A stretch of DNA of 43,946 nt from the IMG/VR virus record IMGVR_UViG_3300022226_000010, positions 1-43,946 of that record. One strand, written 5' to 3'. Shown here piece after piece: positions 24,980 through 32,280 of the stretch (positions are counted from its first letter, which is position 1; every line of letters starts with the position of its first letter). The DNA is from a virus. Made by a program: the position numbers and the translations under genes. The notes beneath the pieces were generated by a model. It had not been told where the DNA came from, searched no databases, and saw only the letters and a program-made list of their open reading frames with translations.

Positions 24980-26061
24980 AGAACTTCCTTAAAAGTTTGC
25001 GCCATATACTTGATGGCCTTTTCAGTGAGATGCGGTCCGACCGAGAAACATAGATTCTGGCTGGATATCTCTTCCGCGTTCGGGAACTGCCCGATCTGGT
25101 GGTGTTGCGCGTAAACCTGTGTATGCGGCACCGGCTGCGCGTAATAAACGCTGGTTTCCACATTTTTCCTCTTCATTTCCGCCTTTACACGGTCCCTGTC
25201 AGGGCCGACGAAGACCGAAAGAGCATAATGCCCGCTGTTCATCTGCTCGAACGCAGAAAGTTCCTTCGACAGCAGATTGTAGTTGTTTTTTCTCGCATTC
25301 ATGATGCTGGGCAGCTTTTTCATCTGTGAAACGCCCAGCGCACCCTGCATTTCCGTCATCCGGTAGTTCAATCCTAGCATAATCCAGTCCCGCGCGGCCA
25401 CAATCAGCCCGGTCGGGCTTTCATGCCGTTGCCCGAAATGCCGTCTGGCGCGGATATTCTCGGCTATCGCGGGGTGGCGGGTCAGCAGCATACCCCCTTC
25501 CCCGGTGGTGATGTGTTTTGCAGGGTAAAACGAGAACGTCCCGGCATGACCCCACAGGCCCACATGGGTGCCCTCTATGAAGCTCCCGAGAGCCAGGGCG
25601 CAGTCTTCCACCACGAACAGGTCGTGTTGCCGCGATATCGCCATGATTTCCGGCATATCGCAGGGCTTTCCAAGGTAATGAACCACAAAAATAGCCCCGG
25701 TGCGGGGCGTTATGGCGTTTTTGATGGCTTCCGGCGTTATATTGCCTGTTTCCCGGTCGCAATCGACAAAAACGGGGATTCCCCCGACCAGGGAGACGGC
25801 CATTGCGGTAGCCGGATGGGTTAAAGCGGGAACGATCACCTCGAAGCCGGGTTTTAACCCGCAGAGTGCGGCCAGATGTAGAGCACCCATGCAAGAAGTG
25901 GTAGCCAAAGCCATTCCACCGCCGCAAAAATCGCTAAAAGATTGCTCGAAGGCGCGGACATTTCCCGCATTAGTGAGTTGAGAATTTCGTAAGGAACACG
26001 AAACAGATAAAATATCATCATCGTCTATTTGCGGCACCGCGAACCGCACTCTCATACCCAT
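24976..26061 (-). CDS. DegT/DnrJ/EryC1-type PLP-dependent sugar aminotransferase
   Basis: 361 residues. VEDCALALGS (150-159) is the aspartate motif that contacts the PLP ring nitrogen, and TFSFYPAKHITTGEGGMLL (175-193) contains the PLP lysine K182. The family normally has His after VEDCA; here it is Leu, which may alter specificity. These enzymes put an amino group on keto-sugars such as NDP-4-keto-6-deoxy-hexoses (PseC, LegC, perosamine synthase). Two in-frame ATGs exist at 26061 and 26055; the second overlaps the upstream stop exactly as ATGA. Confidence 0.9.
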   Translation of the reverse strand: MGMRVRFAVPQIDDDDILSVSCSLRNSQLTNAGNVRAFEQSFSDFCGGGMALATTSCMGALHLAALCGLKPGFEVIVPALTHPATAMAVSLVGGIPVFVDCDRETGNITPEAIKNAITPRTGAIFVVHYLGKPCDMPEIMAISRQHDLFVVEDCALALGSFIEGTHVGLWGHAGTFSFYPAKHITTGEGGMLLTRHPAIAENIRARRHFGQRHESPTGLIVAARDWIMLGLNYRMTEMQGALGVSQMKKLPSIMNARKNNYNLLSKELSAFEQMNSGHYALSVFVGPDRDRVKAEMKRKNVETSVYYAQPVPHTQVYAQHHQIGQFPNAEEISSQNLCFSVGPHLTEKAIKYMAQTFKEVL

Positions 26062-26870
26062 TTTGCTTCTTCCTGCATTTGTCTCCGCCCCTCATCGATC
26101 ATCAGGGCGACAACGGTGGAGTAAATCCCGCTATTGTGATTTTCCTTCTTCTCCAGCATCTCCACGAAATCGAATATACACGCCTGCTTGTCTGTGGGTT
26201 CGTGATTTACCACAGTAATTCCGCCTTTTGTGCCGTGTATCGTGATTCTGTGGTTGTGCTTGTCCACTCCGGTGCCGCCATCCACGGTAAAGTTGCAGAT
26301 TCCGCCATTATCCAACTTACATAGGGCGGAAACCGTGTCAGGACCGGGAAACCCCGGCGCGGAGAGGTTCACGCCCGCCACCATGCTCGGCTCGATCTCC
26401 ATTCCCGTAAGCCAGACAACCAGATCAACCATGTGAATCATGCCGCCCATGACCAGACTGTAGTCAGGATTGCGATTTCTCCACGATTCGTACAGTTTAT
26501 GTGTCCGTCCCCAGTTATATGAGGCTTCTATTCTGTAGATTTCGCCAAAATCCTTTATTTTTTCCTTCAAATCAACGAATAACGGCTGATATCGAAGCGG
26601 AAAGTTCTGCCAGATGCACTTTTCGTCCGCCAAACCCATGATTTCCATCATATCGGCGCGATTTGTCGCCAAGGGCTTCTCGCAAAACACATGCGCGCCC
26701 GATTGCAGGGCTTCTATGACGTATTCCGCGTGGGTATCGTCGGGAGACGCGATGGAAACGATGTCGGGGCGTACATCGACAATCTTCACGCCGCACTCTC
26801 GGTAGGCCGCGACATGCTCACGGCCCATGTTGCCCTCGGCACCGATTACTTTCGCAGTAAGTCGAGACAT
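26052..26870 (-). CDS. Gfo/Idh/MocA oxidoreductase with shortened Rossmann domain
   Basis: 272 residues. CEKPLATN at 63-70 is the family's EKP motif, and GGMIHMVDLVVWLTG near 141-155 contains the catalytic-region histidine. The N-terminal Rossmann part is short: after GAEGNMGREHVAAYRECGVK comes DIVSIASPDDTH almost at once. About 30 residues (second strand and helix) usual in the family are missing, which could affect cofactor binding. Relatives reduce or oxidise sugars in nonulosonic-acid and amino-sugar pathways. It overlaps the cytidylyltransferase by 25 bases. Confidence 0.8.
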   Translation of the reverse strand: MSRLTAKVIGAEGNMGREHVAAYRECGVKIVDVRPDIVSIASPDDTHAEYVIEALQSGAHVFCEKPLATNRADMMEIMGLADEKCIWQNFPLRYQPLFVDLKEKIKDFGEIYRIEASYNWGRTHKLYESWRNRNPDYSLVMGGMIHMVDLVVWLTGMEIEPSMVAGVNLSAPGFPGPDTVSALCKLDNGGICNFTVDGGTGVDKHNHRITIHGTKGGITVVNHEPTDKQACIFDFVEMLEKKENHNSGIYSTVVALMIDEGRRQMQEEAKWV

Positions 26871-27445
26871 TCAGCCGCCGTGTATTCGGTGTGGGGTTTG
26901 GTCATGCGGGAGACGATCAGGCGGGCGCGTTCGAGGTCTGCGGGGGTATCGACGGTCAGACGGTCACGATGGTGGAACCAAAGGCCAAGATGTTCCCTCT
27001 CATCACCTTGCATGGATGGTTCCGCCCGTAGAAAGGCCTCTGTATCAAAGCCTTCTGCCTGATTTCCGTGCGCATGGCCGTTATATTGAAAATACACAAA
27101 ATCCTGAAGGCCATTCGCAGCCTTGTCTACCGATTCAGCATCAATAAACGGGCTATCCGCGCACACCCGCACGAAACCGTCACAGGGGTATTCAGCGAGA
27201 ACCTTGACGAAGCGGGCGGCGGGTTCCTCGGGGCCATCAACCCAATATCGCTCCGAACCGTCCTTTTTTTGCGCTTTGTCATATTTCGGGCCGTTCCAAG
27301 CCACGATTACCTTGTCAATATTCCTGGCTAAATCACATCGAGACAGAACCATTCCCAATAACGTACTATCGCCGATCTTCTCCAGCACCTTCCCCGGCAG
27401 ACGGGTGGAGCCCATGCGGGCCTGGATGATGCAGTTAATTTTCAT
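26846..27445 (-). CDS. Sugar cytidylyltransferase, SpsF/NeuA-like
   Basis: 199 residues. The opening IIQARMGSTRLPGKVLEKIG is the signature of SpsF and CMP-nonulosonate synthetases; VRVCADSPFIDAESVD near 92-107 is the second conserved segment (the D of the metal site). The usual reaction is CTP plus a sugar acid to CMP-sugar and pyrophosphate. With a NeuB-like synthase two genes upstream this points to activation of a nonulosonic acid. It is shorter than bacterial NeuA (about 220-240). Confidence 0.85.
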   Translation of the reverse strand: MKINCIIQARMGSTRLPGKVLEKIGDSTLLGMVLSRCDLARNIDKVIVAWNGPKYDKAQKKDGSERYWVDGPEEPAARFVKVLAEYPCDGFVRVCADSPFIDAESVDKAANGLQDFVYFQYNGHAHGNQAEGFDTEAFLRAEPSMQGDEREHLGLWFHHRDRLTVDTPADLERARLIVSRMTKPHTEYTAAECLDLLRK

Positions 27446-27914
27446 GGAAAACCTCTTCCCGCTTGATTTCCTTCATTCCAAGCCTTTCATAAAGTTTTCT
27501 TGCAGGCACATTGTCCGTGTATGTCCCGGCTGTGATTGTTCCCCCTACATGCCTGATAAGGCGCTCCGCCAACCCCAATCCAGCGGCGGCGGGGTGAACG
27601 CCGATCAGTTCAATCGTGCCGTCATTTCTTATGATCGCGAATGCAGCCGGATATTTCCCGAGAGCATATGCGTATTTTCCCTTTATCCATTTCTTTGTTT
27701 CGGCATACGCATCGATCCTGGTATCGCGCCACAATCGGCCACTAAAATCCACCGAGCCGATACAGTCAGACACATAGCAAGCATCTACCCAGCGCACATG
27801 CTTGTCAGGAATACGAATTACCCTGCCACGATATGTTATCCGAGTGCCCATATGCCGCCAGCTAAGGGGGCCGGGGTCCAGATAGTCAAGAACCACGCAT
27901 TTCGGCAACGGCAT
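27435..27914 (-). CDS. GNAT-family N-acetyltransferase
   Basis: 159 residues. ELIGVHPAAAGLGLAERLIR (about 101-120) is the beta4/acetyl-CoA loop (V..xxGxGL), and TDNVPARKLYERLGMKEIKR (133-152) is the C-terminal GNAT helix. In nonulosonic-acid pathways such enzymes (for example PseH) acetylate the amino group made by the aminotransferase. That is the likely role here by context. It overlaps the NeuB-like gene by 29 bases and the cytidylyltransferase by 11. Confidence 0.8.
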   Translation of the reverse strand: MPLPKCVVLDYLDPGPLSWRHMGTRITYRGRVIRIPDKHVRWVDACYVSDCIGSVDFSGRLWRDTRIDAYAETKKWIKGKYAYALGKYPAAFAIIRNDGTIELIGVHPAAAGLGLAERLIRHVGGTITAGTYTDNVPARKLYERLGMKEIKREEVFHEN

Positions 27915-28590
27915 CTCTGAACTCGCATATCAGTTTCAATTCATCGGTTGTCAGGTTTACGGGGCCGTCCGGGCCTTCTTTATCCCCGAAATGGACCTCG
28001 ACAAACTCAACGCCTCTCGCAATGGCGTCGATTGCGGGCCAGGGGGTGCCGGAGTGGTCGGAGAGGCCGTCATACGATGCACCCCATTCGGCCCTGTTCA
28101 GGGGTGTCGGGTATTCAGATACACAGTAGAGCGCGTAATGTTCTTGTTCGGGGTATTCGTGTCTGCCTAGCAAATCAAAGCCGTTGGAGATGATAAACGG
28201 CCCCGGCACCTGATCGTAGGGGTAGGTCTTTGCCGCCCTGCTCGCCACCTTGTAGTATTTAGGTTCGAGTTTCTTCAGCCATTCGATGCCGGTGGGTTGA
28301 AAGACGGAGGCGAGGAAGTCGATTTCTTTGTTGCCGCAATAGTTTTTAACCGTTTCCCACTCCCAGAATTGCATTGCCGAATTATTCCAGCGCGGGACAC
28401 GATTTTCATCACCTTCAATTGGGCAAAACAGAGGTTCGTCACGAATAAACATCTGAAACTTGACGGCATCCGCGCCAGCGCGCTTGGCCCAATCAACAAG
28501 CTTGCACGCTAATCGAAAGTCGCCCTTGGGCGGCAAGGTATCTTGCCCAATATGCCCCGTTCCGGCTTCGGCAATAATATATGCGCTCAT
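27886..28590 (-). CDS. NeuB-like nonulosonic acid synthase lacking the SAF domain
   Basis: 234 residues from ATG 28590, which overlaps the methyltransferase stop as ATGA (a longer frame to 28653 exists). MSAYIIAEAGTGHIG, AGADAVKFQMF, PKYYKVASRAAK, GLSDHSGTPW and FVEVHFGD are the ordered NeuB barrel motifs, including both metal-binding histidines. These enzymes condense phosphoenolpyruvate with an amino-hexose to give a nine-carbon acid. Bacterial NeuB is about 340 residues with a C-terminal antifreeze-like SAF domain; this protein ends after the barrel. EKHF is EVHF here. It may be a stripped-down synthase. Confidence 0.8.
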   Translation of the reverse strand: MSAYIIAEAGTGHIGQDTLPPKGDFRLACKLVDWAKRAGADAVKFQMFIRDEPLFCPIEGDENRVPRWNNSAMQFWEWETVKNYCGNKEIDFLASVFQPTGIEWLKKLEPKYYKVASRAAKTYPYDQVPGPFIISNGFDLLGRHEYPEQEHYALYCVSEYPTPLNRAEWGASYDGLSDHSGTPWPAIDAIARGVEFVEVHFGDKEGPDGPVNLTTDELKLICEFRDAVAEMRGS

Positions 28591-29417
28591 GGGAACATCT
28601 CCTGCCAGGATTTGAAGAATTGCAGGACTTCTTCGGGGTTGTCGTGCCAGCAATCTTCCGGCTTGGTTTCGCTGCTCCCCAATGCGTGCATTATCAGCCA
28701 GTCGCTATCCTTGTATTGATTGGCTGCGACATTTTTAAAGCCCGCCTTCAAAGCGGCGTGCCCGAGGCTATTAACCGAAAACCGGAAACAATGCAGGTCA
28801 GGAGGGTTCTTTCCTACATAAGAAGACAGCGGTTTCTTGAACGGCACCAGAATCCTCGATCCCGTCGCCACGACAAGATGACCGTCAGGCTTCAGGAATG
28901 ATTTCGCGCGTTTCAGGAAGTCGATGCAGTCGCCGCAGTTCTCCAGCGTCCAGAGGACGGTTACGATGTCGAACTTCTCTGATAATTGCTTCTGCGCCTG
29001 TTCAAGCGTTCCTGGATAACAATTGAAGAACTTTCTGACCTGTTCGGCGTTAGATTCACAGGGCTCAATACCCCACATGCTTGATCCGCAACCAAGTCCC
29101 TCCACAATTTCCAGAAACGCACCCTCACCGGCCCCGATATCCAGAACCGACTTGCCTTCAAGGCCGATATTCTGGTCGATCCACTCGGCTACATAGGTGA
29201 GCCTCGCCTTCACCATCGGCCATGCGGAGGTATATCCTTCCCCCCATACATCATCCCATGCCTTCGCGATAGCCTCGGGGGAGCGTCTGTAGGGGACATA
29301 TACGAAGCCGCAATTTCCACATACGGCGGCACCGGGCACCATGTCGAGATATTGGGGGTTATCCTCTTCGCAGAGGTCGCAGTTGTGTTTTACTGCGGTG
29401 GGGTCCTGAGTTGCCAT
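28587..29417 (-). CDS. SAM-dependent methyltransferase with N-terminal zinc-ribbon, sugar-modifying type
   Basis: 276 residues. An N-terminal four-cysteine ribbon (CDLCEED, CGNCGFVYV, residues 13-40) precedes the Rossmann motif I SVLDIGAGEGAFLEIVEG at about 89-106. LWTLENCGDCIDFLKRAK and PDGHLVVATGS follow as motifs post-III. The N-terminal ribbon plus class I fold is the layout of NDP-sugar C-methyltransferases and related enzymes in surface-glycan clusters. The acceptor is unknown. It overlaps the amidotransferase by 28 bases. Confidence 0.8.
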   Translation of the reverse strand: MATQDPTAVKHNCDLCEEDNPQYLDMVPGAAVCGNCGFVYVPYRRSPEAIAKAWDDVWGEGYTSAWPMVKARLTYVAEWIDQNIGLEGKSVLDIGAGEGAFLEIVEGLGCGSSMWGIEPCESNAEQVRKFFNCYPGTLEQAQKQLSEKFDIVTVLWTLENCGDCIDFLKRAKSFLKPDGHLVVATGSRILVPFKKPLSSYVGKNPPDLHCFRFSVNSLGHAALKAGFKNVAANQYKDSDWLIMHALGSSETKPEDCWHDNPEEVLQFFKSWQEMFP

Positions 29418-30520
29418 ATGCCGTCCGTCCTTTCCCAGATTTCCGGGTTTCTGTGTTGTTCAACGATGTTCTCGAATTCCCTGTGGTCCATGTCCATGTA
29501 TTTCAGGACATCCGGCAGATACGATTGCGGGAACTCCCCATCGTATTTACGGGCGAGTTCCAATCCCTGCTCACGGGTCATGTGGCCCCTTTGAATGAGC
29601 CTTGAGGCCATCCGGGTTGCCCTGCCGAAGCCGAACTTGATGTGCATCATGTAGAAGTCGAGGTCGTCTATCTTATCGTCTATCGAATCGAAGCCCTCGA
29701 ACGAACCGTCCGATTTGCCCCACCAGTAATTATCGGCGTGGTAATTGACGTTCGTTCCGTTCTGGGCCTGCCCGAAATCCATCTTCTCTTTGCAAAGTTG
29801 GGCATTCTCGTAAATGTCCCACGGGAAGTACCATGAGAAATACACGGCCTCGATTCCGTCGACGTTATCGGGGTAGATGTACGGGAACATATGTGCTTCG
29901 GTCAGTCCATCCGTCGCCCAGTTTCGGGCGTCGTCGCCAACCTGATTTTCAAGTACTTCGTCAAGATCGCGCCGCCGACGGTGGTCTTCAGAAAGAACCA
30001 GACCGCCATATTCGGACTCACCATGCTCAGCATAGACGACAAGCGGAACGCCAAGGTCCACAGCCGTTCGGATCGGCACCGCGTTAACGCCAGCGTCGTA
30101 ATGCTGCTTAGGATGGCCACGCTCAATAAAGAAACGACGAGCCAGCTTTCGTGAGACATGTTGGTTTACTCCCCAATAGAGAATGTCGAACCCGTGGTCC
30201 CGGACGGAAGTCCAGTTATGTTGGCCCACTTCCGTCCATAGAAGCTGCCCGTAGGTGACGAGAAGCGGGTTGTAGCCCATGTTTTTCAGGTTGAGTGCGA
30301 TGGCGGCTGAGTCCTTCCCGCCGCTGAACGGGACCACCATGTCGTAGGCTGGGTGCTTCTTGTGTTTCTCCACCAGCGCGGCGAATTGGCCTGCACGGTC
30401 GTCGTAATCAATCGCCTTCCGTTCCTCCGCCCAGAGGCAGGCGTTGCACACGTCGCCGGTGAAGACGATCCGGGGCCGGGAGGACGGCATGAGGCATTTG
30501 GAGCAATACTGGATTTTCAT
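29390..30520 (-). CDS. PP-loop N-acetyl-sugar amidotransferase (WbpG/PseA-like)
   Basis: 376 residues. The PP-loop SGGKDSAAIALNLKNMGY begins at residue 66; an N-terminal cysteine set (YCSKCLMP at 5-12 and CNAC at 25-28) is typical of the family. Further conserved parts are PLLVTYGQ, HWG-like GVNQHVSRK and the DFG/KYDGEFP segment near the C-terminus. WbpG with HisH2 and HisF2 converts an N-acetyl to an acetamidino group on UDP-mannuronate derivatives; PseA makes acetamidino pseudaminic acid. The nearby HisF-like gene supports the same chemistry. No glutaminase partner is in the window. Confidence 0.85.
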   Translation of the reverse strand: MKIQYCSKCLMPSSRPRIVFTGDVCNACLWAEERKAIDYDDRAGQFAALVEKHKKHPAYDMVVPFSGGKDSAAIALNLKNMGYNPLLVTYGQLLWTEVGQHNWTSVRDHGFDILYWGVNQHVSRKLARRFFIERGHPKQHYDAGVNAVPIRTAVDLGVPLVVYAEHGESEYGGLVLSEDHRRRRDLDEVLENQVGDDARNWATDGLTEAHMFPYIYPDNVDGIEAVYFSWYFPWDIYENAQLCKEKMDFGQAQNGTNVNYHADNYWWGKSDGSFEGFDSIDDKIDDLDFYMMHIKFGFGRATRMASRLIQRGHMTREQGLELARKYDGEFPQSYLPDVLKYMDMDHREFENIVEQHRNPEIWERTDGIWQLRTPPQ

Positions 30521-30609
30521 GGAAGGAAAAGCTCCGCGTTAAACACCCAAAAAACCAGAAACACAGCCGCGACAAACAAAATAAAAATCAGATGATGCCT
30601 TGGATTCAT
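30517..30609 (-). CDS. 30-residue single-pass membrane microprotein
   Basis: ATG 30609 overlaps the HisF-like stop as ATGA, and its own TGA at 30519-30517 overlaps the amidotransferase ATG as ATGA. The product starts MNPRHHLIFILFVAAVFLVF, one hydrophobic helix with a short basic start and an acidic end (FNAELFLP). Exact coupling on both sides and a pure membrane sequence argue for real translation. It could anchor the adjacent enzymes to the membrane; that is inference. Confidence 0.6.
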   Translation of the reverse strand: MNPRHHLIFILFVAAVFLVFWVFNAELFLP

Positions 30610-31334
30610 AATCTCACCACATGTCCGTTTTCATGAAGATATGTCTTGGCGGCATTCAGGGAGGTTTTCGTGAAGTGGTGAATAACGGACGTGGAGCAGG
30701 CATCGGCCCCCGCGTCGAAGCCCTCGGCCATATGCCTCCAGCCGCCACAGCCCCCGGAGATAATCACGGGGATTTTCACGCTGGCGACGATATCCTGGAG
30801 AAGCTCCAGGTTATATCCCCGCAAGGACCCGTCGCGGGTCATATCCATTAGATAGATTTCCCCCGCCCCATGTTCCTCGGCTTCCTGCGCCCATTCGATA
30901 GCCGTATGATCGGTACAGGTACGGCCCTGATCGATGTGGACAATACCGTTCTTCACGTCTATCGAGACGACAACCGATTGGGAACCGAATTTCTCGGCAA
31001 GCTCTGAAATGAATTCTGGTCTGCGGAAGGCTTCTGAATTGATGACGACCTTATCCGCCCCTAGATTCCGCATGAGGTGTTGAGCATCTTCCAAAGTCCT
31101 AACCCAACCACCAACAGCACAAGGCAGAAAGCACTGATCGCCAAAAGCAAGTACGCGATCATAAAAATCCCGTCTTGCTGTTTTTCGTCTGGTAACATCG
31201 AGAATAACCAATTCATCCGCCAACTCCATATCCACAAAGTTCATCGTGTAGAGCCGGTCCGGGTTAAAGTTCTTGGTCCGGTACAGCGACCCCCCGTTCA
31301 GCGTCAGGGTTACGATGACTCTTTTGGTGAGCAT
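30606..31334 (-). CDS. HisF-like protein of the HisF2/WbuZ group (ammonia-channel partner of sugar amidotransferase)
   Basis: 242 residues, aligned by eye with HisF from residue 1. MLTKRVIVTLTLNGG has threonine where HisF has the catalytic Asp11. The second acid (SIDVKNG, D126, HisF Asp130) and the phosphate-binding MTRDGSLRG and SGGCGGWRH loops remain. Loss of Asp11 is expected when the protein serves sugar amidotransfer rather than histidine biosynthesis. The amidotransferase gene lies 86 bases downstream. HisF normally takes ammonia from HisH; no HisH is present. Confidence 0.85.
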   Translation of the reverse strand: MLTKRVIVTLTLNGGSLYRTKNFNPDRLYTMNFVDMELADELVILDVTRRKTARRDFYDRVLAFGDQCFLPCAVGGWVRTLEDAQHLMRNLGADKVVINSEAFRRPEFISELAEKFGSQSVVVSIDVKNGIVHIDQGRTCTDHTAIEWAQEAEEHGAGEIYLMDMTRDGSLRGYNLELLQDIVASVKIPVIISGGCGGWRHMAEGFDAGADACSTSVIHHFTKTSLNAAKTYLHENGHVVRL

Positions 31335-31588
31335 CGGTTACCGTCAGAATCATAAAAGAAGACACGTTTCGCGGATTCCTTCCTTACAAAAGCCTCGGCA
31401 AGCTCAAGAGAAGCGAAGCTATCGTAGCTCCAGGTCACCCACTTACCGTCAATAAAGCAGTCAACATCGAACGTTCTGCCACCACGGCGTTCCTCGTCGG
31501 TCGCCCAGCCATTCGCGCCTATAACGCCTTGGTACTCACCCTTCGGCTTCGCGCCCTCGACTATCCTCCACACCCTTGTCTCCGTCAT
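31310..31588 (-). CDS. Small hypothetical protein upstream of the sugar genes
   Basis: 92 residues, MTETRVWRIVEGAKPKGEYQ, with a two-strand look (FDVDCFIDGKWVTWSYDSFA) and a helix (SLELAEAFVRKESAKRVFFY). It overlaps neighbours on both sides (53 and 25 bases). No known family; probably a small phage accessory protein. Confidence 0.55.
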   Translation of the reverse strand: MTETRVWRIVEGAKPKGEYQGVIGANGWATDEERRGGRTFDVDCFIDGKWVTWSYDSFASLELAEAFVRKESAKRVFFYDSDGNRCSPKESS

Positions 31589-31706
31589 CTTCTCTCCGCC
31601 TCCGCCGCCATTCCTTCATATACTCGCGCATATAAGCGTTATACGCAGCGCGGTTGTTCCTGCGCCACCGCTTTACACGCTCATTGTTAGTTACGTCTGC
31701 CACCAT
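31536..31706 (-). CDS. Small arginine-rich protein
   Basis: 56 residues from ATG 31706, with a basic helical core (NNERVKRWRRNNRAAYNAYM, REYMKEWRRRRRE) and an acidic tail. The repeat of aromatic and arginine residues suggests nucleic-acid binding. A longer frame to 31802 overlaps the next gene and looks spurious. Confidence 0.5.
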   Translation of the reverse strand: MVADVTNNERVKRWRRNNRAAYNAYMREYMKEWRRRRREDDGDKGVEDSRGREAEG

Positions 31707-31713
31707 CGTCAAC

Positions 31714-31833
31714 TCATTTCTTCGATTTAGATAACGCAATCGCCACCGCCTGCTTCTGAGGCCTCCCCGACTTTTTAAGCTCCCGGATATTCCGAGAAAC
31801 AACCTTCCGCGATTTACCCTTCTTCAACGGCAT
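31714..31833 (-). CDS. Conserved phage microprotein, DUF6496-like (39 residues)
   Basis: ATG 31833 shares a base with the upstream TGA. The product MPLKKGKSRKVVSRNIRELK continues with KSGRPQKQAVAIALSKSKK, closely matching a widespread small phage/bacterial family (MPLKKGxSxKxIxxNIxEL...GRPQKQAVAIAL). Function is unknown in the family. The strong match to a familiar pattern makes this a confident call despite its size. Confidence 0.85.
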   Translation of the reverse strand: MPLKKGKSRKVVSRNIRELKKSGRPQKQAVAIALSKSKK

Positions 31834-32039
31834 CACACACCCCCGCGTAATTTGTTAAACCACCAAGAAATCCAGCCAACCGTCCTGCGGAGCCCCCGCA
31901 GAGTCAACTCATACCCGTATACAGGACGTGACGCCTTATACCGAACCATAGCCTCACCGCAATTCGGACAAAAACGCGCACTCGAACAACCCTGCTTCCA
32001 GACATGAGCACAATTACAGCAAATCATCTCCCATTCCAT
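31833..32039 (-). CDS. Zinc-ribbon small protein
   Basis: 68 residues from ATG 32039 with GGAGG ten bases upstream. ICCNCAHVWKQGCSSARFCPN CGEAM supplies a CxxC...CxxC zinc ribbon. The C-terminus has an aromatic segment (TVGWISWWFNKLRGGV). The start shares a base with the TAA of the upstream gene. Possibly a nucleic-acid or protein adaptor. Confidence 0.7.
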   Translation of the reverse strand: MEWEMICCNCAHVWKQGCSSARFCPNCGEAMVRYKASRPVYGYELTLRGLRRTVGWISWWFNKLRGGV

Positions 32040-32227
32040 TAATTCACCACCTCCAATTGTAATTCCCCCCAAAAATACCGAATCCCAACCTTTTGTCTCC
32101 GCCCCGTGAGCGAGGAGCATTTAACCGCAGAAATCCGCCACTCAACTTTTCCGCCCCGGCCCACATAACACCAACCATAACGTGTAAAACATACCAGAAT
32201 ACCGCTTTCAGGGCATAAATACACCAT
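32039..32227 (-). CDS. Small hypothetical protein, first of the leftward accessory set
   Basis: 62 residues from ATG 32227 with GAGG seven bases upstream; TAATG overlap with the zinc-ribbon gene. Rich in aromatic residues and cysteines (MVYLCPESGILVCFTRYGWC). An alternative frame 32044-32271 exists but lacks this coupling. No family recognised. Confidence 0.45.
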   Translation of the reverse strand: MVYLCPESGILVCFTRYGWCYVGRGGKVEWRISAVKCSSLTGRRQKVGIRYFWGELQLEVVN

Positions 32228-32280
32228 AACATACCTCGGTTAATACAAGGTAATCGAGGCCGCAACACCACGAAATATAG

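Noticed and set aside
30606-31334. Histidine biosynthesis gene hisF
   Set aside because: Asp11 is replaced, no other his genes are present and the neighbour is a sugar amidotransferase, so the paralogous sugar role fits better.
32044-32271. 75-codon minus-strand frame next to the zinc-ribbon gene
   Set aside because: The 62-codon frame in another register has a better ribosome site and TAATG coupling; both cannot be real.
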